Positions 24,125 to 33,917 of a stretch of 64,000 nucleotides of DNA are shown here, in pieces (position 1 is the first letter of the stretch; every line of letters starts with the position of its first letter). The notes beneath the pieces are model-generated. The model saw only the letters and a program-made list of their open reading frames with translations, had not been told where the DNA came from and did no database searches. The position numbers and the translations under genes were made by a program. Origin of the DNA: Phymatolithon calcareum (lineage: Eukaryota; Rhodophyta; Florideophyceae; Hapalidiales); NCBI GenBank assembly GCA_977006965.1, contig OZ345360.1:62001-126000 (forward strand). The letters run 5' to 3'.

Positions 24125-24924
24125 TCAAACAGGAAAACGTGCTATCGAGCATATCAAGACAGCTCTATGAAAGGACGAGCGATAATCGAAAGAAAGTGTC
24201 CACACTAGAAGAGCACTTGAGGATGTCCATGCCATGTTTCAAGGGGCCAAGGCCGCGGCCGAAAAATAAAGTCATCCCGTCCACTTCCCGTCGACTACGC
24301 GTGACGCAGTATAATAGAATATTCTCCCCCTCCGATGCCCAATTATGGGCTAGAGATAAGTTTTGGTACTCCACCAGATCGTCTCGTGGCCCTATGGCCT
24401 TCGAAAAGTTTCCCCAAGCGGCTGCAGATGCGTTCGTAAGTTTTAAATAGAAACTCTCATTTCTCCTTCTTCTTCTTCTATGGCCAATATTCTTTTAGGA
24501 ACGATTTTCAATAGCCCCGACTCGCCATATGTCCGGTAAGACATCTCTCGTGGTTGAGCGGTGCCGCGCAGACTCTAGGGATGATCTAGATGGACAAGAA
24601 TGCAATCTTGAAGAAATGGTCCGGTTTCTCTTCTCCTTTCCAAACCTAGAGCTGAGCAGACTCCATGCTCTCTAAGCAGAACTTCTAGTACAACTTGCTT
24701 CCTACGAGGTTCACGCTATTTTGGGCAGAAAAATTGCAGAATTGAATGTTTTGCTGAACATAACAACCTACATCTTATCCCGACGGGAGTCGACTTTGCA
24801 TCCTGCCGAGCGCCAACTTGCCCATAACCAAGGTCGCTCGGGTACTATAATGATTCAAAGGTACCTGCTGTATTCAGTTGGATGTGCGACGGGGTCTTAC
24901 CGAAATGTACGGCACTATAAATGA
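24115..24924 (+). pseudogene. Candidate two-exon gene remnant with a 63-bp GT-AG intron
   Basis: The frame is open from 24115 to 24435. A perfect donor GTAAGT stands at 24436, followed by a long pyrimidine tract and TTTTAG ending at 24498. Joining the two sides keeps phase, since both exons break between codons, and the second exon stays open to 24924 except for one TAA at 24673-24675. Unspliced, the first frame stops within five codons of the donor. I do not recognise the protein; the first exon is rich in basic residues and contains PSDAQLWARDKFW. The Tudor-like ORF begins 68 bp further on and may once have been part of the same gene. The stop suggests decay or another missed intron. Confidence 0.35.
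24436..24498 (+). other. Putative spliceosomal intron, 63 bp
   Basis: Donor GTAAGT at 24436-24441, a tract of repeated TTC between about 24458 and 24480, and acceptor TTTTAG ending at 24498. The reading frame is conserved across the junction. No transcript evidence is available. Confidence 0.4.
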
Positions 24925-24991
24925 GCTTGGCCTGCAATCCGGTGATCGACTCGCGGTAGTCATCGCTACAAGTAGTGGGTGAAAGAAGAAG

Positions 24992-26050
24992 ATGAACACA
25001 TTGACCATGAAAAGAATGGACAATCACGGAGAATGCGTCTCCGTAAAATGGGACGAAGGTTGGTACACCGCGACCTTGAAGAAATTCAACTCTACCGAAC
25101 ATCAGAACCACGACGCAGCGAAACGGTTTGAAGCTCGACACGGCAAGCCGCCGGATGTCCTCTTGGTCTACCATGACGGGGACGAGCATGCCTACGAAAC
25201 GACCCCGACGGCCTCGAAGCAGCGCGTTATCCTATGCGATGAAGATGATGAAACACTCGACATATACCGTACAATGCTGCGCGGAGAAGAAGCGATACTG
25301 GAAGAGGGGCTGTCCGCTGGGGCCATTGGCTCCTCATTCGACGCTGAGGCTTTTGCGGCCGTACACGCATTTCAGGCAGCATCCAGTCTACCGATATCGC
25401 GCGGCAGCACTATCCGATGGTTCACCGACTGCAAGAGCTGCATAGACGCACTCAACGGCCAGCCGCGGATGTTTGGAGAGATGGTTTGGAAACTATGGAA
25501 TCTTATGGAACAAATCATGTCACAGGAGATTCACATAGAAGGCATTTGGATACCGAGTCACTGCGGAGTCCCGAAAAATGAGGCTGCTGATGAGCTCGCG
25601 CGCCGGGGAATCTCCGAATCAAGCTTGCTATCACATCAAGCGGTACCTCTCACCATGGAAGCGGCACGATCCATTATCAAACCGCCTTGTAGAAGCAAAC
25701 CAGTTACCATCCCGACACTCCCGGAAGACCTACACGTCTCACATAGACGGGCTGAGGTAATACTCAACCAGCTCATAACTAATTGCTGTCCAATCGTCGC
25801 CAGCTTTCACCATGGACACAACGAGAATGAGCCACTTTTTCACGGCCCAATGTGCAAGAAATGCCCGTATGGTGTGAAGGAAACTGTGGAACATATGATA
25901 CTACATTGTTCGGGTCGGGCTGTTTGTCGACGGAAATTCATCGGCAGAGTTCGGAGGAAAATGGTACAAGATCTGTGCAGAGAGAAACCCGTAGCGATAA
26001 TCAAATATTTGAACGAAGAGAACTTGCTCGAGAGCAAGTTTAGGCGTTAA
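24992..26050 (+). CDS. Chimeric ORF: Tudor/SH3-like segment fused to a LINE RNase H with zinc knuckle
   Basis: An uninterrupted 352-codon ORF starting at ATG 24992. Residues 8-75 resemble a Tudor/SH3-like fold: VSVKWDEGWYTATLKKF, then VLLVYHDGDEHAYE. From about residue 105 it is a retroelement RNase H, with the catalytic Glu in SSFDAEAFAA, Asp in WFTDCKSC, and His and Asp in WIPSHCGVPKNEAADELA. The first strand with the DG-type catalytic Asp is missing. Residues near 285-310 form a CX2CX9HX4C knuckle typical of LINE C-termini. The sequence then shows AATAAA and (AAAG)n (26073-26096), like a retroelement tail. It may be a truncated LINE inserted in frame into a Tudor-like host gene. Without the first Asp, RNase H activity is doubtful. 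Confidence 0.6.
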   Translation: MNTLTMKRMDNHGECVSVKWDEGWYTATLKKFNSTEHQNHDAAKRFEARHGKPPDVLLVYHDGDEHAYETTPTASKQRVILCDEDDETLDIYRTMLRGEEAILEEGLSAGAIGSSFDAEAFAAVHAFQAASSLPISRGSTIRWFTDCKSCIDALNGQPRMFGEMVWKLWNLMEQIMSQEIHIEGIWIPSHCGVPKNEAADELARRGISESSLLSHQAVPLTMEAARSIIKPPCRSKPVTIPTLPEDLHVSHRRAEVILNQLITNCCPIVASFHHGHNENEPLFHGPMCKKCPYGVKETVEHMILHCSGRAVCRRKFIGRVRRKMVQDLCREKPVAIIKYLNEENLLESKFRR

Positions 26051-26689
26051 CTTAAAAATTGACGTCATCTGCAATAAAGAAAGAAAGAAAGAAAAGAATG
26101 GACGTGAAGCGCCCTTGGATGCGGTAAATTCGGAACTGTACAGATGAAGACAAGAAAGGGAGTTTGCCCCTATACTACGTATGGCACTCTGGGCGCATAC
26201 AGCCCTGTCGAAATAAACTCCGACTGCCATTATTTTCCCGATCTTGTCAAGAGTAGAAACTAGGGAATATCTGTATAACGAAAATATGAGACAAACAAAC
26301 TATTCGCAAATGAAATTGACCGATTAGGTCGGCCTGACGGTTCGCTCGGTGCTCGTTAGGTTGCAGCCGTGTGCTGCCTGACGGCTAATATATATGTTTA
26401 TACTTTTCTTGATTCCAAATTAGCCCTTGTCTGGGGCGCCCAGTCGATGAGCGTATATTGGCTTCGCTTTTGCTCCTAAGTGCAAATCGCTGTCCAAACT
26501 AGAACCATTCCTCAGGGCGTGAGAACTGGATTATGACGGGCGATGACCGCCGGTGAGCCTTGAAGGGCAACCACATGTGCTCCTTCTTTATAGGCGTGAG
26601 GAAAACCACACCTTGAACTACCGATTTCTTGGTCTTTGTGACTACTGTCTCGGTTCTGGAGCTGGGCTGGTTTTAAGAGCAACGAACAT
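26051..26689. other. No gene recognised; short (AAAG)n tract
   Basis: AATAAA at 26073-26078 and an (AAAG)n run to about 26096 follow the RNase H ORF. The rest has no convincing ORF or RNA gene. Confidence 0.6.
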
Positions 26690-27449
26690 CCGAAGCTTTA
26701 ATTAGCAACATCTTCCGCCCTGACCCAAAAGTCTGCTCGATGAGCCTTTTCTTCCAACATGGGCTCCAGAGAGTCTTCCTCCTTCATACTCTCGAAAAAC
26801 CAGGACAGAGTGGGTGCCACATTGGAGAAAACATCAAGAAGAAAGATTCTCTGCTAGTCTAGTGAGACAAAAGAAGCGCCTCGATGAGGCAGATGAGTAT
26901 TCTGGGAGAGATGAAGACATTAAAGAGGCAACCAAGGACCTAGATTTCATCAAGAAATATGAAGATCTGCAGCAAGCTCTCGATAAAGCCGGGGAGGGCT
27001 CAGTCTCAAAGAAAGGGCGACGAAAAGAAATAGTTGAGTCATGGGCAAAGGAAGAAGACGGAAGATCGCTCGAGATACCAACTGATTCGAACAATCTACC
27101 GGTGGTTCTCCGCGTAAGAGAAAGGTCGACACGGTTGCGATACTTACGGCTGATATTCAACTGAGCACCTCTTTGGAGAGAATCAGTACTAGGTGCATAC
27201 TTTGGTGTTACAGCCGTGATTTAGCTGGTCGCGCTCCAAAGCATTCTATCTTCATCCAAGATTAGTGCTGAAATTGAATATGAATGTAAGCGACTCGCTA
27301 GAGCACTAGAACGGAGAGAAATACGAATCAAGGATACACTGTATAGTAAAACTACGTTAGCTTTGAAAATCGTGCGAAAGCGGCCCTGTTACTCTTGAAG
27401 AGAGGCCTCGGGAGCTTTTAAAATATATCAAAACATATCCCATTGGTAG
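26690..27449 (+). mobile_element. LINE family A, copy 3 (plus strand, degenerate)
   Basis: Plus-strand pol tail of the same family as copies 1 and 2. The frame 26814-27164 holds the charged region and LRVRERSTRLRYLRLIFN, ending in a TGA where copies 1 and 2 continue NRAPLW or NRVPLS. Downstream, LARALERREIRIKDTL is still readable near 27,300-27,340. The 3' UTR ends GGAGCTTTTAAAATATATC and CATATCCC at about 27442. At least one stop and one further lesion make it non-coding. The 5' end is not defined. Confidence 0.65.
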
Positions 27450-27811
27450 TAAAACCTACAATCAACATCGCATAAAGTTGCTCCGGCACGACATTAGAAA
27501 AGTATACAAAAGTACGATTGAGTCTAGACTTTTCGTCAAAATGCGAAAATTGTTTCCTAGAGTTCTTAATGCTTCTCGATGTGGACCCGGTAGATTGTTC
27601 ACGGAGACACTTTGCGCTTGCATTCAAAGATCTTCTGTCACTTCCCCAAGATTCTGTTGGGTTTAGCCGGCATCTGCAAACAAGGAGACTGACACCGCTG
27701 ACTGAGTTAGTTAAGCACATTGCTAAGAAAAGAAGACTGTAACTTACAATATTTGCAACTGTCTAGTTTATATGAGCGCCCTCATTAACGCTCCTAAGAC
27801 TGTACGGGAGC
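27450..27811. other. No recognised gene
   Basis: A 74-codon open frame (27518-27742, plus) with an alternative-looking start has a leucine-rich, basic-ended sequence that I cannot assign. Nothing else was seen. Confidence 0.4.
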
Positions 27812-27861
27812 AGCGTTTCATAACTTGTTCATTCTATAGAATGAACAAGTTATGAAACGCT
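27812..27861. repeat. Perfect 50-bp palindrome
   Basis: The 25-bp arm starting AGCGTTTCATAAC at 27812 is followed with no spacer by its exact reverse complement ending at 27861. The centre is TA at 27836/27837. The arms are too precise for chance. It could be two fused terminal inverted repeats, a footprint of a lost element, or a protein-binding dyad. Confidence 0.9.
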
Positions 27862-27960
27862 AGTATATCACCTTATCCCTAATACAGGGAATCGTCGATT
27901 TCCATACTGTCAATTATGGGGACGCTTTAGAGTAGTATGGATTCTAATTTTTATTGCAAT

Positions 27961-28354
27961 TTTTTAAAGCCCCACAGTCATACGAATATACGGGCAAGTC
28001 TTCCTCAGTTGCTACCCTCACTAGGGCGGCTCTTCTCTTATGTCTGGTATTCTATCTGAGTCCCTAGCATGTACTCGGGTTTTTGTATGGAGTCTAATGC
28101 CTTTTCCGTTCTTAACATTTCTCTGGAGTCCAGTTCATACTTTGTTAGGTTCTTGCGTAGAGTCTTCAGGTGGTGCTCTGCTGCCATTCCGAATGAATCT
28201 GATATTTTCTTCTTGCTCACTTAAGGGAACCTACCGCTTGCGTTTTTTATGGGGAACTGTAGATGTCGCACCTTGGCAAACGTGAGGATGACCGGGATAT
28301 CTTCCGGTTTGTCATACAAGATTTTTCTCTTTCCGAGTCTCGAGTCTTCTAGCA
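27961..28354 (-). mobile_element. LINE family B 3' end, truncated and invaded
   Basis: Minus strand. The coding tail is readable in 28038-28220 (KKISDSFGMAAEHHLK, TEKALDSIQKPE). In another frame nearer 28,345, ILYDKPEDIPVILTFAKVRH parallels family A's PYDKPCEIPPILRFTKVRH, so the two families are distant relatives. A frameshift separates the two parts. The 3' UTR contains ACGAATATACGGG in plus orientation, shared with 44,989-45,030. It is cut at 28,354 by the C-run end of another element. Confidence 0.6.
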
Positions 28355-28400
28355 GGGGGGGAAATTGTAGGTTTTTATTTTAGAAGCCATCAACGCCGGC
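28355..28400 (-). mobile_element. 3' end of another poly(C)-tailed LINE
   Basis: Plus strand: seven G (28355-28361), then TTTTTATTTTAGAAGCC, matching the family A 3' UTR pattern in reverse. The body of this copy is not recognisable beyond about 28,440. It looks inserted into family B sequence. Confidence 0.5.
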
Positions 28401-28929
28401 GCACACCGACACCAGAGCAGCTTCGCATTGCGCTGCAACCCTTCCAGGGAAGACTACAGCATATCGCCTCCATCATCACACCATCATCTCTTTTAGCGGT
28501 AAAGTGGGCTTTCGGTCGGTTCTCCCAGATGAGCACATCACTTCTCACAGACAAGTTCGGTGATACTGTAACAATCCTCATGACCAACCTGGAAGAATAC
28601 CTCGGAAGATATCTAGTGACCAATGAGGAGATTGAAGTCACTGAAAAAGCTCTAGAAAAGCTACTTTCTTCACTATCGTCTTTTACGACGTCATGGAATA
28701 GACAAGGCGCCAATTGAGGAAATCTGATCACTGGACCCCAAGCTTTTCCCTCCGCCCTTTTACGGGAGAGGGTTTTTGCAGCTAGGGCTACGACCCCGGG
28801 TTACAAGTATTTGAATGTCTGATCGAAGCTACATGTAGCTGCTGAATCGCATCTCCCTTGCAGTCTCATGAGTGCTACTGAGGGCCTTTAATAAATTCCA
28901 AATTCAAAAAAAACATCATCTCCTAACAT
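28401..28929. other. Unassigned; one short ORF
   Basis: A 62-codon ATG ORF (28529-28717, plus) contains VTEKALEKLLSSLSS. It is faintly like the C-terminal helix of the LINEs nearby but is not conclusive. An A-run at about 28,906-28,915 after AATAAA (28891) may be a retroelement tail. Confidence 0.3.
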
Positions 28930-29230
28930 TTGGAGGCAAGAAATACCTTTTTTCGCGTGCCGCAGGAGATGAAGGAAGAGATCAGGGAAGCCCTAGCAAA
29001 CGCACTTGTGAAGAGAACGGCAGGTCTCGATGAGGTGAAAGCAGAGATACTCAAGACTAACGTGAATCTCAACTCAGAGATCATATTCGAATTGTGGTCA
29101 GCTTGTGCCAGAGTCCGTTACATCCCATTGTTGTGGCGAAGGTCAGTGCTCGTACCAATCCATAAGAAAGGGAATACGGAAGATCCCAGGAAGTACAGGC
29201 CAATATCCCTCTTGAGTCAGACAAGGAAAG
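28930..29230 (+). pseudogene. LINE reverse transcriptase N-terminal fragment
   Basis: The frame encodes the start of a non-LTR RT domain. LWRRSVLVPIHKKGNTEDP followed by RKYRPISLLSQ is the RT block 1 region seen in nearly all LINEs, preceded by a helical segment with AGLDEVKAEIL. It breaks off after about 100 residues. The catalytic palm is absent. It could belong to family A or B; there is no overlap with the other copies to decide. Confidence 0.75.
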
Positions 29231-29237
29231 CTGTAGA

Positions 29238-30968
29238 ATGTCGAGTACATCCAAACCAAGCCCGAAAGATGTCCTCATCGCGGTCATGACCTTCGTTGGG
29301 CGGGAGACAAAGCCAGTGCGTGTACGAGCTACTGGGGCTATGAAGCAATGTGTGTTAGCGAAATACCCTTGCCCCAAGCTCGGGTGCGCCTATCTTGATG
29401 TTTCTTTCTTCGAAAAAAATGTATTCTATAATCCGTACCACCATCTTCGTTCGTGAAGCCTGCAGTTCACAGTATTGCTTTGACTTTCCCAAGAAGCGCG
29501 TACATCGATGGAACAGCGTGTCTACACTATCCATTCTCGTTTTCAAGTCGACGCGGTTTCAGATGAAGAGAAGGCAATTTACGGATATAGTCGTTGGATT
29601 TTCATGCGCAACCGTCCTGTCATTGAGGTTACTGACCCAGAATGCCGGCGTATCTCTCGCTTAGCCAAGCCGGTAACGAAATGAACTTTGGAGCAAGTAA
29701 TTTTCAAGTTGATTGCGGTGGTAGAAAAGCGAATCGCAGAGGAGATGAAAGGCACGCGAGGAGTATTGCTCTTCGACGTTTGGAGCTCTCACAGCACTCA
29801 CTGCGTCCGCGTTTTTGCTTCTTATTGCTCGGCCATCCCCGTCCTAGTTGCATCATCGCGCACGACTACGACAGTGGCCCGCTAAACTCTCATCGGTGTC
29901 TCACCTATGGCCCAAGTACAAGACGATTGCACTTCTGATGACGAACCAAACGAGGAGACGTCCAAATTCAACACCGAGGCATACCTCCAGTAGTTTTCTA
30001 TAATACTCGAATTCTACGGTTTTGACTTTCGACGAGTAGTGCGTCGCATTGGTGTGTGACAACACAAACATGAACCAGCGGGTATCAAATATATACGGTG
30101 TACCTTTCGTTGGCTTCAATAGCCATAAAATGAACCTGGAGGTCAAGGAGATCATAAAGCAGCACGCAGACCTCTGTCATGCTATCTCTTCGGTTCATGT
30201 TACGATGAGGGCTGCGAAATCGAAACTCATGAGCACTGCTCTTATGAGCAACTTGACGGAACTGCGCCCAGTCAGGAATAACGAGACACGTTGGTCTGGA
30301 ACATACGATATGTTACGACGTTTCGAACGAACTCGGGAAGATCTCATCACGGCGAGCCTTGATGATGATTGCGAGTTACCGATCAACGCTACTCTACCGT
30401 TTTACACATGCGCTAAGAAGTGAAGGACGATGCTTCGTAAAGTCAACCATGTTACTAAGCGATTGCAGATTCGTGGTTATACGTTGGCTTCAAGTCAAGC
30501 CGAACTCGACACTCTGGTGGAAGTTGTTGATACATCTTAGAACAATCCAGTCTTTCCACTATACAACTGCAGGCTTGGGCTAAACCACATCAGTAAATCT
30601 GCTTCCGTCAGGAACAACCCGGCATTCGAGGGGGGTGTCGAAAAAATTCAAAGTGCGTACGTATATACGCTAACATCAGCAGAAAATCGAGCGGTCGTAC
30701 GCCTGCGTGAAGCAACTCACCCTGATGCGAGTTCGTCATGACGTCGGAAGCCGGTGAACATTGAAGAAGTGTTCGCGAAGAAGCGCAAAATCATGCAGAA
30801 GAACGGCTTCTTTGTGAGTTATGACTTTAGTATTAGGTCAATCGCCGAAGTGGAGCGTTAATGGAGCATTGCCAGATATGTTCTAACCGCTCATCGACGT
30901 ACGATGACGCCCCAACTTTTCGAGACCTTGCCATTTTGGAGGATGAACGAGCGATTCTGAAACGCACA
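29238..30968 (+). pseudogene. hAT-family transposase pseudogene
   Basis: Cut-and-paste transposase remnant spread over several frames. 29238-29456 has a BED-finger-like start with CPKLGC and paired His. 29688-29885 has IAEEMKGTRGVLLFDVWSS, and the frame continues past a TGA to FYGFDFRRVVRRIGV. 30049-30423 has DNTNMNQ, FVGFNSHKMNLEV and RPVRNNETRWSGTYDMLRRF, all typical hAT core blocks. 30839-30968 is the hATC dimerisation region (SIAEVER, stop, WSIARYVLTAHRR, FWRMNERF). There are several stops and frame changes. No terminal inverted repeats or 8-bp duplication were found by eye. Confidence 0.85.
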
Positions 30969-33230
30969 ACCCGTTTCTAAAGCGATCTACGGTGCACTCA
31001 GTGACCGAGCTAAAACACGTATGCTTCACAGCGAGGCATAGATTTAGATTTGACTTGATTTTTTTCGTTACAGTATACGTTCTGCCATGGTGGCGAGTAA
31101 ATGAAGCTACTTATTTCAATCTTTATTGCGAAGATGAAGGCTATTGCACTACGTATTGGTGTTGCTTTTTAGAACAATTTTTATTGTTTATTGCTCTGCT
31201 CGGTGCAATTATCCGCAGTTTTATTGGCGCCGGCCCTGGCTGTAGATTGGGTCTCGCTTCACGGGACAAAACGACTGGATCACCAAGCCAGCTAGGACTG
31301 TACCTGTGGAGTCAACGGCACCATTGTGTCAGCACACGCCACTGCAGTGCCGGGGTTCCTCCTTTATTTGTCCCCAGATCCTTTCAATACACTCCTACTC
31401 CCTTCTGCTTAAATGGTCCACAATACGAGATTTTGCAGTTTCATGTTTTTCAGTTTCCTTTTCCGCCGCGGCTCACTGAACCGCCAGTCAAAGAACAAGA
31501 TAGAACAATTCTCATTTCAGTAGTACTAACAATTAACCTCCAACCATAAACTCACAAGCATCGAGCACGGCGTCTTTGGCGCCTCGCATCTCCTGCTGTG
31601 CGTCCACAGAGCCTTAAATTTCATGTACGCTCATCCGTACAGGTTGGTAATGAGTCGCTTAGGTGCCACTTTGTGTCTATAAGGGCTCTTTCTGCACCTT
31701 TTCTCCGTCAGAATCCTATTTGCGAGCCATAGAACTTGAACTCCTTTCTTTTCAGCCCGGCTACATCGCTCTCAAATACTTTCGGCATGTGGGAGAGTTG
31801 TGATTTCGGTCTGTAGCAATGGTTCCATTATTCCCGAGGCCCACGTTGATATCTCAGCGTTAGATTTTGCTGTTCGTTCCTGACATTTCTGTGCTGCCTT
31901 GGATATGAAATGATCTTTCTTCTTGAGAATTTTGTGGTTTAAAAACCGCATGCGGACTCGCAAGTGCTCGGTGATTCCTTCTCACGTTCTACTTTGAGTG
32001 TAGGGACCTTCCGACTCTGCTGCCTTGGTGAACAAAATACGAATATTGCTCCGAACGCTATTAATACGAAATTTTGGGCTACTTGCAGTCATTTTCCTCC
32101 CGCTGAGTTTCGCGGCGCACGGCAAAATCTTGGTTCCTCTCCAGTTTCCCTTTTTAGTTCCAGATTCTATGTCTCGTGTGCAGATTTCCCATAATTACTG
32201 CTTTTCCACGGCAATGCTTGTGCACGTATTCCACTAATTTCTCGACCTCCTTTTGTTTGGCTAGGGACTCTGCTTAGCATTCATAGGAGGAATACTGCGT
32301 CCTTTGAGCTCAAAAGGTTTCAACAGGGCAACGACGTTGTCTTGGTACCAATCGTGTACTGTACCAGCTTCGAACAGTCTTTTATTGTTAACCGTTAGTC
32401 TGATTTCAAGACGAAAACACATTAATGACCAAACGAAGTCCGATGTTTTACGTAACATTTGGAGCATGACATATAACGGAGCTGTTTTCCGACAACGAAA
32501 ATAAATCGTTCTCTTGGCTACTTGTTGGACCGTTAAAGAAGTTTGCACAATAGCATGCTTCTTCCGAAATCTTGGAGTACATTTCTGAGATTATTGTAAA
32601 ATTATGGACACTGATATACCGTCTCTCGATTTATCGACACTGAAGTAAAGATTTCTAAAATATTGACATTGAAGATAGTTTTCTCAAATTATCGGCACTG
32701 AAGTGCTGAGTTTTCGACACTGAAAAATGCACACGATTATATTTCCGTGTCCAGGCTGTGATAGTCACTTGAAGAAGGGCGAAAATTGTTCAATTTGTTT
32801 TTTGAAAATAGCTGTGCACCAGCTGCAGAATCCAGGGGTGGTGCGCAATCCATTGCTATTGCAATGAATTGCAAGTCGTAGCAATTCGACCAAAAGTTGG
32901 TTCTGATGAAGAATTCCAATTCAAATTGCTAGTAGGTTGTACGAGAGTGTATAGCTCAACAAGTGGGACAGCAGAGGTGCCGGAAAAAACGATCACTTCA
33001 AATCTATCATGCGTAGTACGTGGTACTTAGTTGTCGGTAGAATCTAATTTTATGATAGAATTTGGGCCAGTATAAGCATTCGGTAAGTAAGATTCGACGT
33101 AAAGTTACAACGTTCCCAAATTCAACCATCCATATGATCTGACGACAAAAAACAAGCATGCAAAAGGCTTCTACTGCGACAGACAGAAAACGGGCCAAAA
33201 AATGATACGCTTGAACCGGAGGAATAGACA
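30969..33230. other. No recognised gene; short degenerate 30-bp repeats at 32601-32725
   Basis: The longest open frame here (30992-31549, plus) has no domain signal and unusual composition; I treat it as chance. A motif like TATCGACACTGAAGT recurs five times at about 30-bp steps near 32,604, 32,632, 32,661, 32,690 and 32,711. Confidence 0.5.
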
Positions 33231-33574
33231 ACTATGGCTCAACGCCTCAAGAAAAGAGAGAAGAATGTCAGATTACCGGTGCAGGGTGTTACATGAATAC
33301 TGATTTCATATTACGATCGTTTGCAGAGGTGGAGCGTCTTTGGTCCATGGCTAAGTATATCTTGCTTGATCACGGGAAAGGTACCTCTTCTATTGTGCTC
33401 CAGGCGATCCTTTCCCTCAAAGTTAACCGCTCTTACTGGGATGAGCAAACTGTGAAGGAAGCTTTGTCAAGCGTTGTCAACCAACGTGTTGAACAGTCTA
33501 TGGCAGAAGACGAAAGTTTCGTCCACATTTATCATTCAAGGCTGCAAGCGCCGAACTTGGGAGCATGCCCTTAA
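33231..33574 (+). pseudogene. Second hAT transposase C-terminal fragment
   Basis: The frame from 33293 encodes FAEVERLWSMAKYILLDHG, ILSLKVNRSYWD and a helical tail, the hATC dimerisation region. It is related to, but not a copy of, the piece at 30,839-30,968, where SIAEVER...WSIARYVL aligns. The rest of this transposase is absent, replaced directly downstream by the gypsy remnant. Confidence 0.75.
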
Positions 33575-33794
33575 ACCGTTGAAGGAGCACAGACAAGAAA
33601 AGGATGGAAACGCAAAGAAGGTGTCGATCAAAAGCAAATCTGTTCTCCCGCAAAGTTGCCTAATCAATGCAATGCTCCCAAAATCATTGGAACGCGTATT
33701 GTGTGCAGACGGAGGCTCTGACATCAATCTTATGCCATGCGACGTATGTGAACAGCTATTCGAAAAAGGGACGTATCTAAAACTCAAGGAGCTC

Positions 33795-33806
33795 ATTCTA
33801 CAATCT
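33795..33806. repeat. Target site duplication, left, of 99-bp insertion
   Basis: ATTCTACAATCT, identical to 33906-33917. Confidence 0.85.
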
Positions 33807-33905
33807 GAATGAATGAATGCTTTATTCCCCTCAGAGGCTAGCAAGACATGGTTATATTATTACATTTAGTTTGATTACGACAGGTCCCTTATCCTGCTAG
33901 CTAAT
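33807..33905 (-). mobile_element. 99-bp SINE-like insertion inside the gypsy remnant
   Basis: Perfect 12-bp duplications flank this insert. Read on the minus strand it begins ATTAGCTAGCAGG and ends AATAAAGC(ATTC)3, a polyadenylation-like signal plus a short tandem tail, as retroposed elements often have. GCTAGCAGGA near one end and its partial complement CTAGCAAG near the other could pair. It has no coding capacity. It inserted after the gypsy element because both copies of the target carry gypsy sequence. A MITE is the alternative, but 12 bp is unusual for one. Confidence 0.65.
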
Positions 33906-33917
33906 ATTCTACAATCT
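33906..33917. repeat. Target site duplication, right, of 99-bp insertion
   Basis: ATTCTACAATCT, identical to 33795-33806. Confidence 0.85.

Noticed and set aside
27961-28400. A single continuous LINE
   Set aside because: The C-run at 28,355 and the change of homology show two different elements joined.
30992-31549. 185-codon ORF
   Set aside because: Composition rich in Phe, Cys, Tyr and Pro without motif, and starts in non-coding hAT debris; likely chance.
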